A DNA stretch of 64,000 nucleotides. Source: Anagrus nilaparvatae (Eukaryota > Arthropoda > Insecta > Hymenoptera > Mymaridae). The notes under the pieces are model-generated. The model ran no database searches, was not told the DNA's origin, and saw only the letters and a program-made list of their open reading frames with translations. The stretch covers positions 558,001-622,000 of the forward strand of contig JAKSXM010000142.1 of NCBI GenBank assembly GCA_022575985.1, in the 5' to 3' direction. Both the position numbers and the translations under genes were made by a program. Numbering within the stretch: position 1 is the first letter of the stretch; every line of letters starts with the position of its first letter. Positions 1 to 10,479 of this stretch are shown here, one piece after another.

Positions 1-109
1 TGTGTACACACAACCAAAATGTATGGAAAATGTTTACTACAACTGAAAGCTTTAATGCATAAATGCTAATTTTATTATTTTGTATTTACCACCTTAACTA
101 AATCTGTAT

Positions 110-225
110 TATTCTAAGCCCCATTTGATCCTCCCCTAAATCGGACTTTTACCCCCCCCCCCGAGATTTTCGGATTAACACGGTACCCCTCCTTATAAAC
201 ATGTTCTATATGTTAAAACCTGTCT
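110..225. repeat. Dispersed C-tract repeat, copy 1
   Basis: Contains short units of the type 'attctaagcccc', then an 11-C run, then a conserved block with 'gattttcgga' and 'aaacatgttc'. The same order of blocks recurs at 1141-1232 plus 1889-2050, 2085-2260, 15520-15850 and, inverted, at 10025-10110, 12640-12890 and 36145-36690. It has no reading frame. I do not recognise the family. Confidence 0.7.
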
Positions 226-1140
226 TAATAATAAATTTAAATTATTTAAAGTTTTTAATAATTAAGTTACCAAATTATCAGTTGTAATACAGGAGACAAT
301 TTTCGATGGAATAAAACCATACTTCCAGATATTAGTACGTTATTAAAAAAAAATTAGATACTACGTCCAAAAATAAAAAAAAAACAATAGTGTTTTTTTT
401 ATTTTGTTTATGCAATATTACATTACGACACATGGTGAGAAAAATAAATAATGGCCCAAATCTAGGCAGGAAAAAAATATTGTAAGCATTCGTGCTAGTT
501 CTCACGCTAGTGCCAAAACTTTTACGCCCTTGACACTTAATATACTACTTTTTTTAATGCTTTGGGTGAAAAAAATTTTCATTTTCTAAAGATTCCTAAT
601 ATATGAGAACTTAAAACCTCTCCCAGATGCAACTGAAAATTATATCCTTAAAACCCCATAGTTTGGTGGCATTTAGAAGTCATTAAATTTTTTTTCCATA
701 TTCTTAAGACGTTTTCGAACCCAAAAAAACAACAAACAAAAAATGGATTTTTTTTTTCAAATCAATTGTATCTGCCACCTTAAATTTTGGAATCTTATAT
801 TTTTAACGGCTTTAATTTACTTGGATTTGGACTATTGATTATTTTTATGACCATGCATGGGTCGTAATATACTATTTTTATGTATGCTTATATATATTTA
901 TATGTTAGCCAAAAAATAATTATCAAAATTTTAATCGCTTCTAAATCACCGAGGAAATAACATTGTTTCTTTAGAAAACAAAAATTTGCTCACATGGAGC
1001 CCTTACTTCTGGTAGACGTACTTGAAAATGATTAATATTTGCATTATTAAAGCTAAAATTAAAAAAACTTAAAACTGGTATGTGCGTTAAAGCAACCAAC
1101 GAACATGGAACATATTGATTTATAACAGTTTTAACTTATA
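226..1140. other. AT-rich non-coding stretch
   Basis: I see no gene, RNA gene or clear repeat here. It is low-complexity A/T sequence with long homopolymer runs and frequent stops in all frames. Confidence 0.6.
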
Positions 1141-1232
1141 CTCCCTAATTATTATAAGTCCTAGAACCAAAATTATAATAAGTCCCAAAATTTAAATTAT
1201 TCGAAGTTCATAAGCCTAAAGTATTCTAAGTC

Positions 1233-1249
1233 CCTAAATCGAAAATATT
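1233..1249. repeat. Left target-site duplication of the SINE
   Basis: The 17-base sequence cctaaatcgaaaatatt is repeated exactly at 1889-1905. The two copies flank the element at 1250-1888. Confidence 0.9.
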
Positions 1250-1888
1250 TTTTTTTTTTTTTTTTTTATTATTGTTTATCCTCCGCACTTTAATCCCTTT
1301 TTGGATTGTCTTGCAGAGACTACAACAACCACACCATGTATCCACAACCTTCTGTACTGTTTTAATGTTTTTATTTCTTAGGGAAGCCGGTATATCGTCT
1401 ATGTTACAATATACCGATCGTTCCTTTCAGAAAACTGTTTTAATCTGTTTTAATATGGGTTTTTGCAGGAGGAAGTAGTTACGTGATTAATGGTTGCGAG
1501 CTTTCTATTTTAATGACATGTAGTGAATCCATGTTTAATGAGGGGATAAATGCGTCCGCAGCCGTCTTCAGATCTTATGGGAACTATGCTGGCATTTGCC
1601 TGGCTCAGAGGAAACTGCAGAAAACCTCTGTTAGCATAGCGCGGAGCCTTGTTTTCTTCATAGTATTCGATTTTTCTTTTAAATACTATTCTGGAAACAA
1701 GTTCCTGGGCCATAAGTCGCAATATAACTTAAAAGTTTTCACTTGACAATTAATTTTTAAATTAATTGAAAAATAAAAACTGTTAAGTCATCGAGGGGAC
1801 TCGAACCCACGACCCCCATGAATATACTTATAGTAGTATATACACTAAAGGTCGCGCGCCTTAATCCACTCGGCCACGGCTGGCCTTT
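1250..1888 (-). mobile_element. tRNA-headed SINE with poly(A) tail
   Basis: Read on the minus strand, the element begins with a tRNA-like head (about 1886-1790), has a body of about 500 bp and ends in a poly(A) run, seen as T's at 1250-1267. A perfect 17-bp duplication flanks it (1233-1249 and 1889-1905), as expected for LINE-mediated target-primed insertion. The head has an internal A box (TGGCCGAGTGG, 1876-1866) and a B box (GGTTCGAGTCC, 1807-1797). The body has a few short open frames, but none matches a protein I know. The intact duplication suggests a fairly recent insertion. Confidence 0.85.
1785..1887 (-). other. tRNA-like SINE head (not a functional tRNA)
   Basis: The D-arm and T-arm sequences are typical of a class II (Ser/Leu-like) tRNA and hold both pol III boxes. 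However, the seven bases before the U8 position (CCAGCCG) do not pair with those after the T arm (CGATGAC), so there is no acceptor stem. The anticodon region is expanded and AT-rich. I read it as an internal pol III promoter of the SINE. Confidence 0.7.
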
Positions 1889-1905
1889 CCTAAATCGAAA
1901 ATATT
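1889..1905. repeat. Right target-site duplication of the SINE
   Basis: Exact 17-base copy of 1233-1249. It follows the 5' end of the minus-strand SINE directly. Confidence 0.9.
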
Positions 1906-2260
1906 CTAAGCCCATTTGATCCTACCCCCTAAAAACGTTCATTTTACCCCCCCTCCTCCCTAAAAATTTTTCAGCCCACCTGAATTGGGGGATTTTTTCA
2001 AATACCCCTTCCAATAAACATGTTCCATGTTTAAAAAAATTGTACAGGGGTATCTTTAAACTGCAAAAAAATTATAATATATTTATGAATTTGCTAAATA
2101 ATAAGTCCATAAATCTTAAGTATTTTAAATCATTAATTCAAAATTATTCTAAGTACTAAATCCAAAATATTCCAAGTTCATTTGACTCCCCCCTCATTCT
2201 GTATTTGGGGCATTTTCAAGTAGCATTTCCTATAAACATGTCTTGTATTATAAATACAGA

Positions 2261-3730
2261 AAAAATGTTTAAAAATTAAACATTTCTTTTCCTTGTTACA
2301 TAAGTAAATTAATTACAATGAAATTTAAATTTTATTGATTGGAAATTTTTAAAATTGTTTTTTATATAAATTAAAATTGCAAAGAACAAAAAATTTTAAT
2401 AATAATATTTTATTTTGAATGATTAAATTAATATCTTTATTTACTTTATTTTTTTTCAAATAATTAATTTTAATTAAAAAATATTTAATTTAGAAAATTA
2501 AAATTCTAATTAGGATTTTAAAATTTCTTGTCAATTTACTGAACCAATAAAGAAAAGATACTTGAGATTTGATTTACTTGGAAAATGTTAGGCATAAAAA
2601 TTTTGCTATCTATCGACAATTTTAACGTCATACTAAAGTCAAATACGTCGGTAAAATTGTTAAAAATGTACTTTTACTTTTCTACGCTTTAGAAAATAAA
2701 AAAAAATTATTTCAGGCTTTAAAGTATAATTTTTGCAAGGGAATGAATCAATATGAAGTTACAAATTTTATTAGGAACGGAATAACTACATTTTACAAAT
2801 TTAAAACTCAGTCGGTAATCCTATGTTAAAAACATAGGGGTTAAGGATGATCTTAATGAAAAAATTAGAAAATAATTAATTTTATAGTTTTTTAAGTAAC
2901 CACAAAATTTTAAAAACTAAAGACTCTGTAATAAATTTAATAACAAATTTACCAGATTTTGGTACTACGTAATTTTTTTAGACCATGCTCTCTGGCTTTC
3001 ACTCCAAAAAAGATGTGTGCCCATCGGAATATTGAACTTATTACAAAAAAAGTGTGCTGGATATGTCAATCTTTCAATCCAAACACTTTTACGATAACAC
3101 CCATTTGAAAAGTTAATGGAAATAAATTCCTATTGTCTAAATATCCATCTAAGTCTCTAGATCTTATATAATTATGTGAATCCATCGTCATTTGGGACGG
3201 TATTCCACTGTTCCTATTATTGAAATATATCCCATTCGCGTCAGAGAAATTTTGTTCACAAGGATTTGCATAAAAAAAATTTAATAAATTTTTTTAAACT
3301 ATAACTAAATTTTTTGTGTACTAATTGAAGTAAAAATCTAAATTAAGGCGTTTGATAAAATCCAATGTGCCACATTTGACCAAGATTTATAGGGCATAAA
3401 ATCGAAAAATAAAGTTTTTTACATTCAGTTCATATTTCCAATTAACAATTTAAGTTTATAATTAAAGTTTTTATCCAAAAATAATAAAAAAAGATAGTTT
3501 TATATTTATGATAGTTTACTAACTCAAATAGAAATAAGTATAAATGATAAATTAGTAATATTTTCTTGTCATTTTTGTATTAATTCATTTTTGTTTATTG
3601 AGTAAATTATAATTTTTAATAAAAATTCAGTTAAAAATTTAACGATAAATTAATTCAGTAAATTTCTAAAAATATCTCTTTTTATGTAAATATTTTGCTA
3701 ACTTAATGATTTATTTCACGAAGTAACAAA
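2261..3730. other. AT-rich intergenic stretch upstream of the chemosensory gene
   Basis: I see no gene, RNA gene or ordered repeat. Stops are dense in all frames. Confidence 0.55.
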
Positions 3731-3737
3731 ATACAAG

Positions 3738-3776
3738 TATAAATATCAGTAAAAGATTGTCAAATCCTTAGTCATT
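3738..3776 (+). promoter_or_regulatory. Probable TATA/initiator core promoter of the chemosensory protein gene
   Basis: TATAAATA lies at 3738-3745. An initiator-like TCATTT lies near 3773, about 35 bases downstream, and the start codon follows at 3799. The spacing is close to that of an arthropod TATA promoter and implies a 5' leader of about 25 bases. The call rests on motif and spacing only. Confidence 0.5.
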
Positions 3777-3798
3777 TTTTGATAGTATTAAAACAAAA

Positions 3799-4295
3799 AT
3801 GTTTTTCTTTAAAAATGCTTTGGTTGCCTTATTGATTATTGCTGCTAGTGCAGTAGCAAAACAATACGATGGAAGATTTGACGATTTGCCTGTTTCAGAA
3901 ATGCTCAAAGATCCTGCAATTCGAGAAGAAGGATACCAATGCTTTATGAGGACAGGTCCTTGTAATCGACCAGAACAGAGATATATTAGTGGTAAGAAAA
4001 TTTAATTTTTTTCTTTATTTTTATAATTTAAAAATTTGGACTGCTAGTCATAAATATTTATTTTTCTTTTTTTACAGAAATTTTACCAGAAGTTATGGCA
4101 ACAGCATGTAAATATTGTCCACGAAAAATGGTTAAAAATTATCTTAAAATTTTGGGTTGGTATATGTTACACGAACCCAGAAGACTTCTTGCGCTTCGAA
4201 GACGTGTTAAGGAAATTTACAAGCAAGATCAAGCAAATAATCAAACAATAATATTAAATAATGGAAAAGATCAAAATTTAGAAAAAAACTTTTAA
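3799..4295 (+). CDS. Chemosensory protein (CSP/OS-D family)
   Basis: Two exons, 3799-3991 and 4078-4295, joined across an 86-bp phase-1 intron, encode 136 residues. Residues 1-20 form a signal peptide (FKNALVALLIIAASAVA), so the product is secreted. The four family cysteines are present (C48, C55, C75, C78; CX6CX19CX2C as spliced). The mature part is helical and basic towards the C-terminus, as in other CSPs. These small soluble proteins bind hydrophobic ligands such as odorants, pheromones or cuticular lipids in sensillar lymph and other tissues. The single intron with a phase-1 junction is the usual CSP arrangement. A weaker donor three bases upstream would give the canonical 18-residue spacer. 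A poly(A) signal-like 'taataaaa' overlaps the stop codon. The ligand cannot be predicted. Confidence 0.93.
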
Positions 4296-4530
4296 TAAAA
4301 ATTTAAAATAAAAATTTTTTTTTTTGTTATTTACTTTTAAATGAGAGCTTTCCTAACACAAAAGCCAAAAATAGCAACTAAATGGAGCGAGTACATCATA
4401 TTTTTTTTACATAATAATATTATGGCCTTAATTATCGACACACAAAATATCTATCAAAGAAAATAATCAATATTTCATCACAATATATTGCAATTGATAA
4501 CAAGTGACATATGGCGTGAAATGAGAAAAG

Positions 4531-4698
4531 CCCTTTCTACATAAGATTAAAAGTCGATATTAAATCTGGTAATTTTTAAAATTTATATACTGTAATTTGA
4601 AGTTATTTACTATTAATCATTAAAAATCCCCAACTACACTATATTAATTTTAAAAATTACCAGATTTAATATTGACTTTTAATCTGATGTAGAAAGGG
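4531..4698. mobile_element. Palindromic MITE with piggyBac-like ends
   Basis: The ends CCCTTTCTACAT and ATGTAGAAAGGG extend into arms of about 50 bp (4531-4580 against 4648-4698). The right end is followed by TTAA (4699-4702). The left flank reads AAAG, so one target copy seems mutated. TTAA targets and CCC..GGG ends suggest a non-autonomous piggyBac-type element. It has no coding capacity. Confidence 0.7.
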
Positions 4699-4711
4699 TT
4701 AAGCCTTTGAG

Positions 4712-5870
4712 ACTAATGAGATTTTTAGTAAGCGCTATTCCAGGAACAATTATATTTATCAGTAAATAAAATAAATATTTGATAAAAGCTTTAAAGAACT
4801 ATAAAAATATGTATAATAAAATATTTTTTATAATAAAATTACCTTAATTCTTCTTCGCCTAACTCTATTGCCAAATTCACTATCGAGACATGAGAAGAAC
4901 AGTACTGCATGAGAAGTTTTACATCATCGATTGCTACAAAAAAATTTATCATTTGATGATCAATCTAAAGCATTTACAGATAAATTTAGAAATTTAGCAA
5001 ACCGTACCTGATGAGGTGTAAAAGGTACAAGAATTATTCTTATTATAGCACTATAATCTTGAATTTAAAATAGATTTTATAACTGATTCTGATATGATGC
5101 ACCTGCAAATAAAAAAATAAAATTTATGCTAAATTTATAAATATGAAAAAAATAAAAAAGTAAGTATTGTACCTGGTTTTTTAACACTGGAATAAAAAAA
5201 AAGAACATGATAATGACAAAGTTGAATGTTATAAGTAAATTATTCTCTTGGAACTGTTGTATTCCAAAGCGCCATTCATAAAAACAGAATAAACTTTGCT
5301 AGTAAGACTAATGAGGTTTTTAGTAAACGCTATCCCAGGAACAATTATATTTATCTGCAAATAAAATAAAAATTTAGCATAAACTTTAAGAAACTATATA
5401 AATTTGTACAATAAAATCTTTTTTATAATAAAATTATCATAATACTTTTTGGTCTAGCTTCATAGCTAAATTCAGAATCCAGACATGAGAAGAACAGTAC
5501 TGCATGAGAAGTTATTCATTATCAATCGATAAAAAAATTTAACATTTTATGATCGATGTAAAGCATTTCTAGCAAAATTTGAGAATAATTTAGGAAACCG
5601 TAACCAATGAGGTGTAAGAGGTACAAGAATAACACCATAATCTTGATCTTTAAATACAATACATAACTAATTCTGCTATAACGCACCTGCAAATGAAAAA
5701 AATAAAATTAATACATAATTTATAAATTTGGAAAAAATAAAAAAATAAGTAGTATACCTGGTTTATTAACACCGGAATAATAAAAAGAACATGATGATAC
5801 CATTGATTCTGACTTGATTCTGATGTTATTAATCATAGTTTTACAGTTTGGCCTAAAATAGTACATCATA
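4712..5870 (-). repeat. Tandem duplication (period about 595 bp) with splice-like signals
   Basis: Matching anchors lie at 4712/5306 ('actaatgag'), 4886/5481 ('agacatgagaagaacagtac') and 5171/5756 ('acctggtttt'-like). On the minus strand each unit holds a CCAG|GTA donor-like site, a 60-70 nt AT-rich gap and a TTTGCAG|GTG acceptor-like site, then further candidate exons. In the first copy the segment 4942-4846 is open for about 32 codons and contains MQYCSSHVSIVNLA, but neighbouring candidate exons hit stops. It could be a worn-out gene with very short exons, a non-coding transcript or a repeat. I cannot assign a function. Confidence 0.5.
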
Positions 5871-6467
5871 AAAAAATTACTTAAATCAAAAAATAATAAC
5901 CTAAAAATATTAGAAATTTCTAATAAGCTTAAGCTTTTAGTTTATCAATTTTATCATTATAAAAAGCGAGAAAAACTTTGTTTTGCACTAAATTGTATTT
6001 TAATAAATCAATAAAAAAATTTACTCAAAAAAAATTAAAAATCAACGATTTTTATAGTCCACATAACCACAATATTACACTTTTTTTTATTTAAAACATA
6101 TTTATATGAAACAAAACATTACACTTATCATAATATCATAATTAAATTATTAATTCGATTTTTAATACTCCTATAATTTTCAATATATTTAATAAATAAT
6201 ACTCACTAATCCCAGTAAAGACGAAAATAAAAAGTAATCAAGCACTTTTGTATCAACAAAAGAAACATTTATTTTTATAAATTATATATAGTTTTATAAT
6301 AACACTTAAAAATTAAAAAAAAGTATTTTTATTTATTTATATTTTAATAAAATATCAATAATTATACTATTTAAATCAATTAAAATAAGTTTCTTTTACA
6401 TTTTTAAATAAACAGTATCAGTATGTACCTATTTTATTATTTTATATATTAACGTGCGCGTCATCTC
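5871..6467. other. AT-rich stretch, nothing recognised
   Basis: No gene, RNA gene or ordered repeat is visible up to the GC-rich hairpin. Confidence 0.5.
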
Positions 6468-6600
6468 GCGCGGGAGCAGGGAAGCCGTTTATGGCAGGAA
6501 AATTGTGGGTTGGCAACACTTTTTTGTATGTCTTCCTAATGTAAGCAAGTGTTACCAACCCACAATTTTGCTGCCATAAACGGCTTCCCTGCGCGGGAGC
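6468..6600. mobile_element. 113-bp hairpin element with 10-bp direct flanks
   Basis: The core 6478-6590 folds on itself. The left arm starts AGGGAAGCCGTTTATGGCAG and the right arm ends with its near-perfect complement; arms are about 45 bp with a loop of about 25. The bases GCGCGGGAGC flank it at 6468-6477 and 6591-6600. A related GCGCGGGAG occurs again at 6615-6623, so the flanks could be a local repeat and not a target duplication. A tiny foldback/MULE-type MITE is the simplest reading. A small-RNA hairpin is possible. Confidence 0.65.
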
Positions 6601-7134
6601 AATGTTGCGCATTTGCGCGGGAGTGCAACACAAAAAGCTGTTGTGCCGGAGTCAATTTTCAATTCTATACTTTTTTTCATTTATTCTCCAAAAAAGTTAT
6701 AATTTTAATTAAAACAAGTTTGAAATACCTAATTTTACAAGTGTGTGTATGTAGTGTGATTATATAAAAAAAGATCTAGAAGCTGAAGAAACAGGCATAA
6801 ACTTTTATTTGAATTCATTAAAAGTTATATCTTCTTATTTAATTTTTAAAAAAGAGTTAACAAAATTGACAAAATTAACAAAAAAAAAAAGTAGGTAAGG
6901 CTGCATACTTTTAGGAGTATATTCGAAAATAAAATTTAATATTTGAAGATTATTTAGGAGTTTAATTAAAAGTAAAATTTTTCTTGGATCACGAGAGTGT
7001 TAAAATTTTCATATTAGTACGTGCTTATAATTTTCCTATATGCATATTATTATTAAAAGATGTATTTTTTTAAAATTTAAAGAAAATTTAATATCGGTAA
7101 TACCTATACCTACTATACACTTACACACTTTACA

Positions 7135-7162
7135 CTTACACACACACACACACATACACACT
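7135..7162. repeat. (CA)n microsatellite
   Basis: Imperfect CA dinucleotide run within AT-rich sequence. Confidence 0.8.
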
Positions 7163-7439
7163 TGTATAATTATAGGTATTTTAAAACTATATTAATTAAA
7201 ATTTAAGTTTCATCAAAGTAAATTGAAAATAGACATGGCGTCTAATATAGGTAAACATGTCAATGACCTTAACCGAATTTCCAGTTTACGCGCGAATCAT
7301 AATACACACGGGATGTTCATACTGATGATATCAATTGGTACCTATACCGTTTTATACATAAAAGTCAAGATGGAATAAAAGTTTTAATTGTTAAATAATA
7401 TTAATAATATTAAGTTAAATTTTAAATGTCCTATTAATT

Positions 7440-7800
7440 TATAAGTAAAAGTGTTTATAATTGTGCTGTAATCAAAAGTGATAAATAAGTGTTAGAATTT
7501 GTGTTGGAAAATAAGTGAAATAGGTGTTTTAATATAATTTTTTTTGTTAAATACCTATAATTTATATAGTAATAAAAGTGTTTATAATAATTGTGCTGAA
7601 ATCAAAAAGTGGTAAATAAGTGTTTTTGTGTTTAAAAATTAGTGAAAAAGGTGTTTTAATTTTCCAGTTTTTATTAAATATATTATAGGTATATACCTAT
7701 AATTTATAATGTAATAAAAGTGTTTATAATTGTGTTGTAATCAAAAGTGATAAATAAGTGTTTAAAATTTGTGTTTCAAAATTAGTGAAATGGTGTAAAA
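7440..7800. repeat. Imperfect tandem repeat, about 127-142 bp units
   Basis: The phrase 'aaaagtgtttataa' recurs at about 7447, 7574 and 7715. Each time it is followed by 'ttgtg.tg.aatcaaaa' and 'aaataagtgttt'. Three diverged units differ by short indels. There is no open frame. Repeated AAGTG words are common in arthropod 5' leaders, so a transcribed leader is possible but not shown. Confidence 0.75.
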
Positions 7801-8099
7801 ATATTTCATTTTAATTTTAAAGTGTTTTAAAGTGTATTTATTAAATATATCGAATATCATTGTTATAAAAAAGTGTTAATAATGTAATAGTGAAAAATAT
7901 AGTGTGTTTTATTATTATTATTTATATCAAAAGTTATTGTTTAAAAAGAAAAAAAGTGTAAGTGTCGAAAATTCCTATACGCGTATAAAAAGTTTGCTTA
8001 GTAGGTAATTGTTGGTTTTTAAAATTTTTGAGTGTTAATTTACTTTTTATTCAATTTATTTATTAAAATATATGAAAATAAACTTTTGGTGCCCAGCAG

Positions 8100-8330
8100 A
8101 GTGTATATCAAATTATATAGGTTAGCAGGATCAAGATAGCATCAACCGGCATTTTGCTGCATTTTGAAGTTCTTTCTTCCCGCTTCTTCTACAGCTGTTA
8201 ATAAACCAGGTAAAATATACTTATTTTTTTATTTTTTCCATTTTTTATAATTTATGATTTAATTTTGTTTTTTATATTTGCAGGTAAGTCATAGCAGATA
8301 TAAGTAATCAGTATTTGATATTTTTTCCAA
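8100..8330 (+). other. Plus-strand copy of the mini-intron unit
   Basis: The order 'tcttctacag', 'ctgttaataaaccag', GTAAAA donor-like site, AT-rich gap of about 75 bp and TTTGCAG|GTAAGTCATAGCAG acceptor-like site matches the two minus-strand units at 5171-5104 and 5756-5689. If spliced, it would hold a 15-nt microexon. All frames close quickly, so protein coding is doubtful. Confidence 0.45.
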
Positions 8331-9336
8331 AAATGACCTTATTTTTTCGGAATTTTTAAAAGTATTTATGCCATAATTAAGAAGTTAAGCTGATGTTCTC
8401 CTGATCCAAAATAAAATTTCTAACTCCAAAATAATAAAAAATATATTAAATTTTTCAAAAATAAAATGCCGGTTACTTTTAATTTAAAAAGAAATAATAA
8501 CACGCGCAAAATTTAAACTCTGTTTTAGCGAAGTTATTGCTGTATATTACAAAATTTACGTTATTCAAAAATAAAACTCGCTTTATGAAAATTAGTATGT
8601 CCTGTTCATTTTTAATAAATTTAAATTATTAATTATCTATTATTAAAATTGATATTTTTTTATACCGGGCCCATATAATATATGCGATTATCCTCCTAAA
8701 TAATTACAATAAAATTCAAGCCCCAAATTATAAATTTTAAAGTAGGTATACCCATATAGTAAAGAAAAAAACTTCTGATCGAAGTCTCCTGTATTACAAC
8801 TGATTGTTTGGTAAGACTTTGGTAACTTTTAAAAAAATATTTTTTCAATTATCTTAATTATTAAAAACATAAAATAAAATTACATGATTTAGTATTATTT
8901 AAATTATAATTTACATATTAATTTCATGATCAGTTTTGGTTAGATAAAATTTTTTTAAATTTTTTATTTATTTATTAGTACTTTAAAAGCTTTCATATTA
9001 TTTTTGCATAATCCAGAATTTTTAATTATTTAAAATTACATTAACGATAAATTTCTGTACTTTTATTCTTATAAGTAAATCGTTTGATTTTTCAAAGCCA
9101 ATTGATAAGCATAATTATAATTTGATAATTAACCTTGAATAAAATTAAATATCATTTTGCGATTCACTAATAAACTTCAAATGATTCAAAGTTGCTATTA
9201 TTTCACAATATACTATTATCTATAAAAACCATAATAATGGTAATAACAATTTAATAAAAGTCAAAATAATTCTTTAAAAAATTTAATATTTATTGAAAAA
9301 TTATAATATATGAATAAAATAATAAAAAATGTGTTA
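8331..9336. other. AT-rich stretch, nothing recognised
   Basis: I see no gene, RNA gene or clear repeat boundary. Confidence 0.5.
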
Positions 9337-9828
9337 CAGGGTGTCTACCAGGTCCTTATGGTCCTTGTGGTCCTTACAAGGTCCTTATTTTCAAAAAATG
9401 GTCCTTGTGGTCCTTAAAAGGTCCTTATTTTCAAGTTATTTGCTAAAATGTCCTTAGAAAGAACGAAATTTGTCTTTTGATATAAAAATTTTTTTTTTAA
9501 TTTAATCATAAAAATATAAAAAATATTATAATATGTATGTATGTATATTAGAGTGTGTCTTATTTTTTTTTCGATATTTTTTGGCTCCCCCCTTTTTTTT
9601 CGAATATTTTGGTCATAAAAAACCCCCAGCTCTATTTTTTCAAAAAAAATGAAAACGAGCCATATATTAGTAAAAAAAAGATTGCAGAAATTGCATTAAT
9701 ATACGTGTTGATTTTTTTTTGTGAAGCTAATAAATAGATTTTATTGGTCCTTATTTTCGGCAAATAAATGTCCTTACTGTCCTTATATGGTCCTTATAAA
9801 TGGGGATCAAATTTTGGTAGACACCCTG
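9337..9828. mobile_element. hAT-like MITE with GGTCCTTA subterminal repeats
   Basis: The ends are CAGGGTGTCTACCA (9337) and TGGTAGACACCCTG (9828). At least nine GGTCCTTA or TGTCCTTA motifs cluster just inside both ends, as expected for transposase-binding repeats. Flanking 'tgtta' occurs on both sides, though not as a clean 8-bp duplication. The centre is AT-rich and encodes no transposase. The CAGGG start and motif clustering suggest the hAT superfamily. The assignment is inferred. Confidence 0.75.
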
Positions 9829-10024
9829 CTGTTACTACTTGTGAAATTCTTAAAAAAAATAATTTATTCAACAAGATCTGTTGTTTAAGAAATGCAAAAA
9901 TTCGTGAAAATCTTAGGTAGGTATATTTAGAAATTATTTTCTAAGGTAGGTATCTATGTATTTATATTTATATATTAGACTAGCTCTAAAGAAAAAATTT
10001 ATTTTTACATGGAATGTGTTTATT

Positions 10025-10110
10025 GAAAGGGGTAACCTGGGAATCCGAAAATTAAATTGGGGGGGGGGTCGAATGGAACTTAGAATAACCGGAATTAAAT
10101 TCTGTGGAGA
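10025..10110. repeat. Dispersed C-tract repeat, short inverted copy
   Basis: Reads 'ctgggaatccgaaaatt', a 10-G run, then 'acttagaataa'. This is the complement of the blocks in the 110-225 and 15520-15850 copies. Confidence 0.65.
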
Positions 10111-10479
10111 ATTTTTTAAAAGAGGTAAATATTTTTATTGGCAAAATTAGCATTTTGCAGTAAATTTTCTTATATTTTGGGTCCGTTTACCAAAACAGGC
10201 TAGAACACAAAAATAGCTACTAATAATCAATGATTGGGCCTAAAAAGCTAAAATTAGCTGAGAGTATTTATTTTGAAATTATTTATTTTAATATATTTAA
10301 TTTAATTCTCAAAATACAACTAAATTGAAAAAATTTAGCTTATTTCATAAACCCCCAGTACTGATTGTGTTTTTTTCCAATTTTCTATTTGAAAAAATAT
10401 GTTTCATCTGCGTTAAGTAAAAATGCTAATTAATATAATCAGCAAGTTTTTCCTCCATGTTTTCTATCAACTTCAATGG

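Larger units (their letters stand above)
1141..2260. repeat. Dispersed C-tract repeat, copies 2 and 3, split by a SINE
   Basis: Units such as 'aagtccctaaa' run from 1141 to the SINE boundary near 1249. They resume right after the SINE at 1889 and pass through C runs near 1950 to 'aacatgttccatgtt' near 2025. A second, more worn copy follows at about 2085-2260. The SINE therefore landed inside a pre-existing copy. Confidence 0.7.

Noticed and set aside
1483..1746. Overlapping open frames on both strands inside the SINE body
   Set aside because: They lie within a defined retroposed element, overlap each other, and show no domain.
1785..1887. Functional tRNA gene (Ser/Leu type)
   Set aside because: The acceptor stem does not pair and the sequence is the head of a SINE with a poly(A) tail and target duplications.
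8050..8130. LTR retrotransposon end and primer-binding site ('ttttggtgcccagcaga')
   Set aside because: The phrase resembles the region after an LTR, but I found no paired LTR, gag-pol frame or polypurine tract.
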